From Gammaproteobacteria bacterium (GTDB taxonomy: Bacteria; Pseudomonadota; Gammaproteobacteria; Chromatiales; Chromatiaceae): a stretch of DNA of 5,241 nucleotides. Where the stretch lies: assembly GCA_024644505.1 (NCBI GenBank), contig JAHEHQ010000209.1, positions 1 through 5,241 of the forward strand, written 5' to 3'. Made by a program: the position numbers and the translations under genes. How positions within the stretch are numbered: the first letter of the stretch is position 1; every line of letters starts with the position of its first letter. Shown here in pieces: positions 1-5,214 of this stretch. The notes beneath the pieces are model-generated. The model ran no database searches and was not told the DNA's origin. It worked only from the letters and a program-made list of their open reading frames with translations.

Positions 1-70
1 GTAATATCTGGGGGTGGGCAGTTACCCCAAGCCTTTTAAATTTAGCTTTCCAGCCAGACGGCGAACCCAT
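1..70 (-). CDS. Possible downstream operon gene, N-terminal 23 residues only, product unknown
   Basis: An open frame starts with ATG at 70, only 6 bases beyond the dsrL stop, and stays open to the window edge. It begins MGSPSGWKAKFKR, a basic start with no obvious signal peptide or membrane segment in the visible part. The spacing suggests cotranscription and perhaps translational coupling with dsrL. I see no strong Shine-Dalgarno motif, since the bases upstream are the dsrL end itself. In other dsr clusters dsrE, dsrU or dsrJ can follow dsrL, but I do not recognise this start as any of them. Twenty-three open codons is weak evidence. The alternative is a non-coding 3' region, which also holds a small GGGGT/ACCCC dyad at 11-28. 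Confidence 0.3.
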   Translation of the reverse strand, partial: MGSPSGWKAKFKRLGVTAHPQIL

Positions 71-76
71 TACCGG

Positions 77-1954
77 TCACATACCCATGCCCATCTGAAT
101 GTACCCCGTCGGACAGGACTCGAAGCACACATGGCAACCCGTACAACGTGTGTAGTCGGTAAACATCACTTGACCTTTGGGGCGTTTCAGATTTCGGGTG
201 ACGGCCTCTTGTGGGCAGTAGACCCGGCACTGATCGCAGGCGTTGCACAGCCCACAACTCAGGCACCGGCCCGCCTCGGAGAGGGCCTGTTCGGTACTAA
301 GGGTCGCTTTAATCTCCTGGAAACCGACGGTGGCGGCATCAGCTTCGATCTCGGGTGCCTCGTTACGGGGGGCAGGCGCATAATAGTCCAGACGCAGGTC
401 GGTTTGCGCCACCGGTGTGCCCATATGCGGCCGTTTGTATGCCCTCCCCTGCAGATGGGCGTCCATCGCTCGGGCGGCTACCCGGCCTTGCCCCGTGGCG
501 TTGGCGGAGATCCCCAGACCTAAGACATCACCACCGGCAAAGATCCCTTCCTGCTTGGTTTTCCCGACGCTGTCGGCATCCACCCAACCCCATTGATTGC
601 TCAGCACGGCCAAGCCACCGACAAGGTCCGGTTTCTGTCCAATGCCCACCATTACCGTGTCTATCGGAAGCGTGAACTCCGACCCTTTGATCGGCACAGG
701 CCTGCGGCGCCCCGACGCATCGGGTGCTCCCAACTCCATGCGTATACACTCGACCGCGGTCGCTCGTCCGCCCTCCGTGAAAAAGCGTACCGGGGCACAC
801 AGGTACTCGATACGAATTCCTTCCTGTCCGGCAGCGTCCACATCCTCCGAAATGGCCGGCATTTCGGCCCGGGTGCGGCGGTAGAGAATAACCACTTCTG
901 CGTACTTGGATACCCGTTTGGTGGCCCGCGCCGCGTCGACCATCGTTTTGTCTGAGATCGTCTCCTGTACCGCCACTTGCGCTTTTACTTCCCGCTCGAT
1001 TTCTTCCTGGTCGGGTTCCTGAATGTCTGCCAGTTCCTCTTCCTCGCGCTTCAATGTCTGCAGGCGCAGGGAAACGCGGGCGGCATCCACCGCGCTGTCG
1101 CCACCGCCGACGACCAATACACGGTCACCGATATCCACTTGGGCGCCAGTGTTGACGCGGTTCAGGAAACTGGCGGCGGTAAAGATGTTCGCAGACTCCT
1201 CGCCAGGGACGTCCATGTTCGCTCCCTTGTGAGACCCACCGGCAAAGTAAACGGCGTCGAAGTCCTGGCGGATCTGTTCGAACGGAATGTCCTGGCCTAC
1301 CTTGGTGTTGCACTTGAGCGTAACCCCGATATCCAGAATGTTCTGAATCTCGGCGTCCAGTACATCCTTCGGCAAGCGGTAAGCGGGTATGCCGTAACGC
1401 AGCATTCCCCCCGGTTTTTCAAAGGCCTCGAACATCGTGACCGGATAACCCCGGCGGGCCAATTGATAGGCAGCGGAAAGGCCGGAAGGACCCGATCCGA
1501 CCACAGCCACCTTTTGCGACTTGACCTCGTCAGTGAGCTTCTTCAGCTTCAGCTTGCGCTTCAACCCATAGTCACCGATGAACCGTTCCATGTTATTGAT
1601 GGCGACGGCCCCGTCTTCCATATGCTTGCGGTTGCAAGCCGACTCGCAGGGATGCGGGCAGATTCTGCCATGCACGGCGGGCAGAGGGTTTTTATCGGTG
1701 ACTATTTCCCATGCCCGGTCCAGCACCTCGCCGGCCGTCTGATTGAATAAATCCGCCTGGGCAATGGTAGTGAGATAACCACGAATGTCCTCGCTGGCAG
1801 GGCATTTTCCGCGGCACGGCGGCAATCGTTGCGTGTAAACAGGACACTTCCAGCTGTGGCCGTTGCGGACTACGATTTCCTCGAGTTCGTGATTCTTGAG
1901 CGTGGCCTCTACCTCTGCGCGGGACAGCCCGTCACGAAAGATGGTAGTTTGCAT
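77..1954 (-). CDS. dsrL: DsrL, iron-sulfur flavoprotein NAD(P)H:acceptor oxidoreductase partner of DsrAB
   Basis: The protein is 625 residues, near the size I recall for Allochromatium DsrL (about 650). Order of parts: N-terminal GltD-like cysteine domain (C37, C47, C51, then C99-x3-C103-x3-C107) for [4Fe-4S] binding; FAD Rossmann motif GSGPSG at 153-158; nucleotide motif VVGGGDSAVD at 281-290; YRRTRAEMPA near 358-367; the second FAD signature FAGGDV at 472-477; a linker of about 60 residues; and a C-terminal two-cluster ferredoxin with C570-x2-C573-x2-C576-x3-C580P and C604-x2-C607-x2-C610-x3-C614P. From family knowledge, cytoplasmic DsrL passes electrons between DsrAB and NAD(P)H. I chose the ATG at 1954 because AAGAGGG lies 9 bases upstream and homology begins there; the frame extends 60 residues further into dsrB without family-like sequence. 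A charged segment at about 300-352 interrupts the nucleotide-binding domain. The protein is most like DsrL because of its dsrAB neighbours; otherwise it would be a generic GltD-ferredoxin fusion. Confidence 0.93.
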   Translation of the reverse strand: MQTTIFRDGLSRAEVEATLKNHELEEIVVRNGHSWKCPVYTQRLPPCRGKCPASEDIRGYLTTIAQADLFNQTAGEVLDRAWEIVTDKNPLPAVHGRICPHPCESACNRKHMEDGAVAINNMERFIGDYGLKRKLKLKKLTDEVKSQKVAVVGSGPSGLSAAYQLARRGYPVTMFEAFEKPGGMLRYGIPAYRLPKDVLDAEIQNILDIGVTLKCNTKVGQDIPFEQIRQDFDAVYFAGGSHKGANMDVPGEESANIFTAASFLNRVNTGAQVDIGDRVLVVGGGDSAVDAARVSLRLQTLKREEEELADIQEPDQEEIEREVKAQVAVQETISDKTMVDAARATKRVSKYAEVVILYRRTRAEMPAISEDVDAAGQEGIRIEYLCAPVRFFTEGGRATAVECIRMELGAPDASGRRRPVPIKGSEFTLPIDTVMVGIGQKPDLVGGLAVLSNQWGWVDADSVGKTKQEGIFAGGDVLGLGISANATGQGRVAARAMDAHLQGRAYKRPHMGTPVAQTDLRLDYYAPAPRNEAPEIEADAATVGFQEIKATLSTEQALSEAGRCLSCGLCNACDQCRVYCPQEAVTRNLKRPKGQVMFTDYTRCTGCHVCFESCPTGYIQMGMGM

Positions 1955-1997
1955 AGCCCTCGTCCCTCTTAATTTTGAGTGTTCCTGACTGGGGTCG

Positions 1998-3068
1998 CTA
2001 AATCCGGACCTGTGTCGACCGGTTATAGGTCCACATGGCATTCGGGCCATCCTCGATATGGTACTTGGTGAACTTAAAACCGGTCTTCTCGAAGAACCGC
2101 TGCCAACCGATACGTTCGATCCACTCGCCGACACGCTCCCAGTCCTTGCCGCCTTCCTTGTACGCTTCCAATATCTTGCGCACGGCGTCTGAGACTTCGG
2201 GCCAGCGTGGGGGGTTGTTGGGCAGTCCCCACACGGCCAGCTTCATCAGCGAGGGCCCGCCGCGGGTGTTGGCACCCTTTCCACCCACCCAAATGGACAG
2301 CGTATCGGTTTCAGCGTCGCGGATCTCCATACTCGGGCACTGTCCGTGACAGGCCCCGCAGTACATGCACTTCTCCTGCACGATCTCTACCGAGGGCGTA
2401 CCGCCCACGACCTTGGGTCGAATAGCGGCCACCGGGCAGATGGCTACGACCTTGGGCAGATCGCAGATTTTCATATTATCGTAGTCTATGCGGGGTGCAT
2501 GATGATGCTGAACGATAATGCCGATATCCGCATGCCTGCCGCAGTTGATCTGGCAGCAGGAGGTCGCGATTTTGACTCGATTGGGAAAACGTTCGTTCTC
2601 GAACTCTTCGATCAGGTCATCCATCAACGCCTTGACCGTACCAGCTGCGTCCGTCCCGGGCAGGTTGCAGTGCAGCCAACCCTGGGTGTGAGCGATATTT
2701 GAGATCGATGGGCCGGTGCCGCCGACGGGGAATCCCAACTCTGTTTTTATCGCCTCGATCAGCGGCTCCACCTGCTCCGCTTCTTCCACCATGAATTCCA
2801 CGTTCGTGCGCATACTGAAACGCAGAAAGCCCTGGCAGAAACGATCGGCGATATCACAGATCTTCTCGATCGTCTCCGGGCTCATGGTGCGCGGAGAGCC
2901 GGCCCTCACCATGTATAAGCTTTCTCCGCTCTCCGCCACGTAGCGCAAGACCCCTGGTCGAACGCGCTCGTGATAGTCCCACTTGCCGTAGTTCCGCGCC
3001 ATACCCGGGTGCAGAAGATTCGAATGGTCAGGTACGCCCTGGTCCCGCGGTGCCATTTTTTCGCTCAT
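1998..3068 (-). CDS. dsrB: DsrB, dissimilatory sulfite reductase beta subunit
   Basis: This 356-residue protein is full length for DsrB. With DsrA it forms the cytoplasmic alpha2-beta2 reductase that interconverts sulfite and reduced sulfur carried by DsrC. Visible hallmarks are AESGESLYMVRAGSPR (45-60), the HTQGW stretch with C134, and SCCQINCG with C171, C172 and C176, which by family knowledge hold the siroheme-coupled [4Fe-4S] cluster together with C134. A ferredoxin insert follows: C211P, then C234-x2-C237-x2-C240 and C244P. The late block NNPPRWPEV (284-292) and the region to RIGW (319-322) are typical DsrB. The start has GAGGGG 8 bases upstream. After C176 the sequence is GRHADIGI, shorter than the GAVHCSDI I remember from Allochromatium and Desulfovibrio, which suggests another DsrB lineage. 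It lies 64 bases after dsrA and 43 before dsrL, so one operon is likely. Confidence 0.96.
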   Translation of the reverse strand: MSEKMAPRDQGVPDHSNLLHPGMARNYGKWDYHERVRPGVLRYVAESGESLYMVRAGSPRTMSPETIEKICDIADRFCQGFLRFSMRTNVEFMVEEAEQVEPLIEAIKTELGFPVGGTGPSISNIAHTQGWLHCNLPGTDAAGTVKALMDDLIEEFENERFPNRVKIATSCCQINCGRHADIGIIVQHHHAPRIDYDNMKICDLPKVVAICPVAAIRPKVVGGTPSVEIVQEKCMYCGACHGQCPSMEIRDAETDTLSIWVGGKGANTRGGPSLMKLAVWGLPNNPPRWPEVSDAVRKILEAYKEGGKDWERVGEWIERIGWQRFFEKTGFKFTKYHIEDGPNAMWTYNRSTQVRI

Positions 3069-3108
3069 GGTTCAATCCCCTCAAATTCTTGAATTCAGTG
3101 TTTTTCAG

Positions 3109-3121
3109 GCTGCAGAGCAGC
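3109..3121. other. Small perfect hairpin between dsrA and dsrB
   Basis: GCTGC, a three-base loop and GCAGC form a five-base-pair dyad just after the dsrA stop. No T-run follows on the minus strand, so it is not a convincing terminator. It could slow exonucleases or mark an mRNA processing point in the dsrAB message, but a dyad this short can arise by chance. Confidence 0.3.
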
Positions 3122-3132
3122 GTCGGTGTCGG

Positions 3133-4428
3133 CTAAGGGGAGGACTCGCTGGACTCGGATTCCCGTTGCCAGACCGTGGGCTCCTGCTTCTGCTCACCCT
3201 CAAGCCGGCCAGGTGCCAGCTCCTCAAATTTAATGAACGGGGAGGTGCGCGTCTCGTTCACCATTCTCGGATCCGGCTCCAGGCCAACACCTTCAATGAA
3301 GGCCCCCAGGCCGACCCGCGCGATGAACTCGCCAATGCGCTCATGATCCATGGCGTTGTCGTTCCAGAACTCCCAGATCTGATCGATGAGATCGGTGAGT
3401 TTTTCGAAGTCCTCCTCGGTCTCCAGCGGCATGAAAGGGACGATGACCGAACTCATTGTATCGCCGATCTTCAGGGTGCGTTTGGCCCCCAGGCAGATCG
3501 TAACGCCGCGCTCTTTACCCGGTTTCAAAGCCTTGTGCATGACATTGAGGCAGTGCATGCAGCGCACGCAGTCGTCGTTGTCCACCACCAGTTCTTTGCC
3601 CTTCAGGGAGTTGCAGCGTGTCGGACAGCGGGTAATAACGTTGTCGATCAGGTGCTCCAAGCCTTTCTCATCGATGAACTCGGCCACCCTTGTCTGGTCG
3701 ATCTGCATCGCACCCCGCCAGGTGCCCATAATGGGCATGTCGGAGCTGATCATGGCATTGGAGCAGTCGTTGCCGCAGCCGGAGATCTTGATCTTGAACT
3801 TGTACATAAACTCCGGGCGGTGGAGAAAGGAGATATAGTGGTTGGTGATAAAGCGGGTGGTTTTCATGGTGTCAAAACAGGCCATTTCGCACCTGGCCTG
3901 GCCGACACAACATTGCAGGCTGCGCAGTGCCGCACCGGACCCCCCCAAATCCCAACCGTTGGCCATCAGGTCTTCACTCGCGGCCCTGCTGCCCTTGTTG
4001 TCGAATCCCAGTGCGAGGATATCGCCAGTCAGACCGTGCAGCTGGAGTATGCCCGCACCGTGTCGTTCGCAGATCCGGGATAGATTACGCAGCCTTTCGG
4101 TCGAATAGACAAAACCCGCCGGGGGAAGTACACGAATCGTATGAAACTCCGCGAGATCGGGGTACTCCTCCGCCTTGTCTGATAGGCGCGCGATGATTCC
4201 GCCTCCATAACCCGTAACGTTCAGAACGGTTCCCGTCCAGTAGTTCCACTTGGTTTCGTAGGAGTCCTCGAGCTGATTCAGGAGCTGGGCCACCGCCGGC
4301 TTTTTCTTGGACCAGTTCTTGAGATCGGTTACGAAACTTGGCCAGGGTCCGCTTTCCAGTTCGTCCAGTAAAGGGGTGTTGAGTTTCGTTTTGTCTGATC
4401 CTTTTTCGCCTTCCTTCTTTGTACTCAT
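3133..4428 (-). CDS. dsrA: DsrA, dissimilatory sulfite reductase alpha subunit
   Basis: This 431-residue protein matches the DsrA length (417 in Allochromatium, from memory). Hallmarks in order: the start TPLLDELESGPWPSFVTD (18-35); GYGGGIIAR (73-81); R99 and R169, and the lysines of YKFKIKIS (209-216), which probably correspond to the basic substrate-site residues of sulfite reductases; DLGGSGAALR (160-169); C174-x5-C180 and C218-x3-C222 for the siroheme-linked [4Fe-4S] cluster; and a ferredoxin insert with C268P, C272 and C287-x2-C290-x2-C293. All expected cysteines are present, so the subunit looks functional. Oddities are an extra Cys at 173, GCGNDC where GCPNxC is usual, and a Glu/Ser-rich tail after about 408. 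It is the first gene of the operon, with a near-perfect ribosome site and a TATAAT box about 100 bases upstream. Sequence alone does not show whether the enzyme runs oxidatively or reductively; DsrL next door favours oxidative. Confidence 0.96.
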   Translation of the reverse strand: MSTKKEGEKGSDKTKLNTPLLDELESGPWPSFVTDLKNWSKKKPAVAQLLNQLEDSYETKWNYWTGTVLNVTGYGGGIIARLSDKAEEYPDLAEFHTIRVLPPAGFVYSTERLRNLSRICERHGAGILQLHGLTGDILALGFDNKGSRAASEDLMANGWDLGGSGAALRSLQCCVGQARCEMACFDTMKTTRFITNHYISFLHRPEFMYKFKIKISGCGNDCSNAMISSDMPIMGTWRGAMQIDQTRVAEFIDEKGLEHLIDNVITRCPTRCNSLKGKELVVDNDDCVRCMHCLNVMHKALKPGKERGVTICLGAKRTLKIGDTMSSVIVPFMPLETEEDFEKLTDLIDQIWEFWNDNAMDHERIGEFIARVGLGAFIEGVGLEPDPRMVNETRTSPFIKFEELAPGRLEGEQKQEPTVWQRESESSESSP

Positions 4429-4434
4429 GATCCG

Positions 4435-4440
4435 CCTCCT
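4435..4440 (-). promoter_or_regulatory. Ribosome binding site of dsrA (AGGAGG)
   Basis: AGGAGG on the minus strand lies 6 bases before the ATG at 4428. It is a full Shine-Dalgarno match at ideal spacing, stronger than those of dsrB (GAGGGG) and dsrL (AAGAGGG). It fixes the dsrA start and suggests high translation. Confidence 0.85.
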
Positions 4441-4524
4441 GACTTAACCGAGATGTGGAACGAAGCTTCTGTGCGACCATTTCCGCCGCCCACCTGCGTG
4501 TGAAACAGGATTTTTCGAGAGAAA

Positions 4525-4530
4525 ATTATA
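4525..4530 (-). promoter_or_regulatory. Candidate -10 box of the dsr operon promoter (TATAAT)
   Basis: Read on the minus strand, 4530 to 4525 is a perfect TATAAT about 97 bases upstream of the dsrA start, which would give a leader of roughly 90 bases. No good TTGACA-like -35 box sits 16-18 bases upstream; TTGCAT is present but only 8 bases away. The promoter may therefore need an activator. TCGAGA occurs on both sides of the box on the plus strand (4515-4520 and 4534-4539). The same AT-rich patch reads TATAAA on the plus strand (4527-4532), so divergent use is possible. Confidence 0.45.
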
Positions 4531-4538
4531 AACTCGAG

Positions 4539-4616
4539 ATGCAATGGGCTCTTCTGTTGGTGGCCCTGTTGTCTTCTAAGTCTGCACATGCTGTAGAAGC
4601 TGGGGACAATTCATGA
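4539..4616 (+). CDS. Tiny divergent reading frame resembling a signal peptide (25 aa), uncertain
   Basis: ATG at 4539 opens a 25-codon frame beginning MQWALLLVALLSS and continuing KSAHA then VEAGDNS before TGA. It has a hydrophobic core of about ten residues and an AxA-type cleavage site (AHA before VEA), as in a secreted precursor. The frame also extends back without a stop to a GTG at 4500. The n-region lacks basic residues and no good ribosome site is seen. It stops right after the presumed cleavage site, so it could be a decayed exported-protein gene, a tiny peptide, or chance. It overlaps the dsrA promoter region head to head. Confidence 0.25.
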   Translation: MQWALLLVALLSSKSAHAVEAGDNS

Positions 4617-4717
4617 TGACTTCGCCTTTTAATAGTCGACAATTAGCAGCGGTTTCCAATGGGCACCACCAGTATGATTACTTTAAGCTGTGCGCAATAT
4701 ACGTCTTAAAATGCTGA
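4613..4717 (+). CDS. Tiny reading frame overlapping the previous one by ATGA (34 aa), uncertain
   Basis: ATG at 4613 overlaps the preceding TGA in an ATGA arrangement, as seen in translationally coupled genes. GGGG lies about 8 bases upstream as a possible ribosome site. The 34-residue product begins MMTSPFNSRQLAAVSNG and ends in KLCAIYVLKC; I recognise no family. A frame change at this junction would join the signal-peptide-like frame to this one, so the pair may be a single small gene broken by a frameshift. Coding potential is weak and chance cannot be excluded. Confidence 0.2.
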   Translation: MMTSPFNSRQLAAVSNGHHQYDYFKLCAIYVLKC

Positions 4718-4750
4718 CCAGAATGACCTGCACCAGGTTCTTCTGGTGAG
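4714..4750. other. Nested hairpin upstream of dsrA
   Basis: ACCAGAA (4717-4723) pairs with TTCTGGT (4741-4747). Inside it, ACCTG (4726-4730) pairs with CAGGT (4734-4738) around a CAC loop, separated by a symmetric two-base internal loop; CT/AG outside can add two pairs. An alternative fold pairs CACCAG (4731-4736) with CTGGTG (4743-4748). The two folds are mutually exclusive because CTGGT is shared. No T-run follows on the plus strand; on the minus strand only TTTT appears a few bases later. It could be an RNA switch, a cruciform or a protein site. Confidence 0.45.
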
Positions 4751-4790
4751 TGCCCACAAAGGTTAGGTCTGCACCGGTCTTTCCGGCGGA
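4728..4790. repeat. Pair of related hairpin repeats, 41 bases apart
   Basis: CTGCACC begins both copies (4728 and 4769). Copy one forms the stem CACCAG/CTGGTG with loop GTTCTT. Copy two forms CACCGG/CCGGCG with loop TCTTT and one A-C mismatch. The stems differ by A to G on one arm and T to C on the other, so pairing is kept. Pyrimidine-rich loops on the plus strand are AAGAAC and AAAGA on the minus strand. Function is unknown. Confidence 0.4.
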
Positions 4791-4810
4791 TTCCTGTCTG
4801 TTTCTGTGGG

Positions 4811-4842
4811 ATCAACCCTTGATTACATGCTTTTTATTTTTT
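4811..4842 (+). terminator. Weak possible terminator for a short plus-strand transcript
   Basis: ATCAA (4811-4815), a CCC loop and TTGAT (4819-4823) form a short AT-rich stem, followed after 7 bases by TTTTTATTTTTT (4831-4842). The T-run is striking for this DNA, but the stem is weak and too far from the Ts for a textbook intrinsic terminator. If real it would end transcription through the tiny frames at 4539-4717. Confidence 0.22.
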
Positions 4843-5191
4843 AATGGGCTTTCGGCTCCCCGGCCTGCATTCCCAATTGTGCAATAACACATGAAGTTTG
4901 GGCTGAGCGCAACCTAGTGTTTTAGTTTGTTTTTCTTGGCACTTCATCGATCCGTTGCCGGTTCTGGGCGTCATTGCACTGGGCAAGACAAAGGGGGCGC
5001 ACAAAGGAGATGAGAAAGCGGCCAGATCGATGTTCGAGGAACAGAAAAAACGCGCGTGTGGAATCAACGGAGATGAGCAATACTCAGGCAGTCGTGAAAA
5101 AAGTGAACAGCGTGCTTGATACTCAACCAACTCTAGTCTCTATCGATTGAGGTTCGCGGTGCAGAACACGGCCACATGCGCAATTGAGTAG
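4843..5191. other. Non-coding or decayed stretch, no supportable gene
   Basis: I find no recognisable gene here. On the plus strand one frame is open from a TGA near 4905 to a TGA near 5121 and reads FIDPLPVLGVIALGK then FEEQKKRACGINGDE, which looks mildly protein-like but has no good start and no family. Another frame starts at ATG 5010 directly abutting AAAGGAG and ends at 5150 (46 residues, basic start, later QAVVKKVNSVLDTQP). The two overlap in different frames, so at most one is real. A gene remnant is possible. The 98-codon minus-strand frame begins with TTG and has unnatural Cys/Ser-rich composition. Confidence 0.4.
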
Positions 5192-5214
5192 CTGCCCCTT
5201 TTTTTAGAGGGCAG
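5192..5214. other. Hairpin with poly-T loop near the right edge
   Basis: CTGCCC (5192-5197) and GGGCAG (5209-5214) make a perfect six-pair stem around a loop containing seven Ts. No T-run lies outside the stem on either strand, so it is not a standard terminator. TGTC-A-GACA (5215-5223) follows directly. Its role is unknown; it may belong to a gene beyond the window. Confidence 0.35.

Noticed and set aside
11..28. GGGGT/ACCCC dyad after dsrL as an operon terminator
   Set aside because: Only five pairs, no T-run on the minus strand, and it lies within a frame that stays open to the edge.
977..1750. 257-codon plus-strand reading frame opposite dsrL
   Set aside because: Antisense shadow of the DsrL FAD and nucleotide domains, with no ribosome site and no recognisable domain.
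1955..2134. 60-residue N-terminal extension of DsrL
   Set aside because: The in-frame upstream ATG lies inside dsrB and the extra residues are low-complexity and unlike the family. The ATG at 1954 has AAGAGGG at good spacing and starts where DsrL homology begins.
3067..4083. 338-codon plus-strand reading frame opposite dsrA
   Set aside because: It lies antisense to dsrA, whose cysteine motifs and ribosome site are unambiguous. Its translation shows no family features and is explained by codon bias on the opposite strand.
4876..4892. TGTG-N6-CACA as a CRP/FNR-type site
   Set aside because: The spacing is two bases shorter than the CRP pattern (TGTGA-N6-TCACA) and the A/T flanks are absent, so it does not fit either regulator.
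4834..5130. 98-codon minus-strand frame right of dsrA
   Set aside because: It begins with TTG, lacks a ribosome site, and is rich in Cys, Ser and Pro without any motif.
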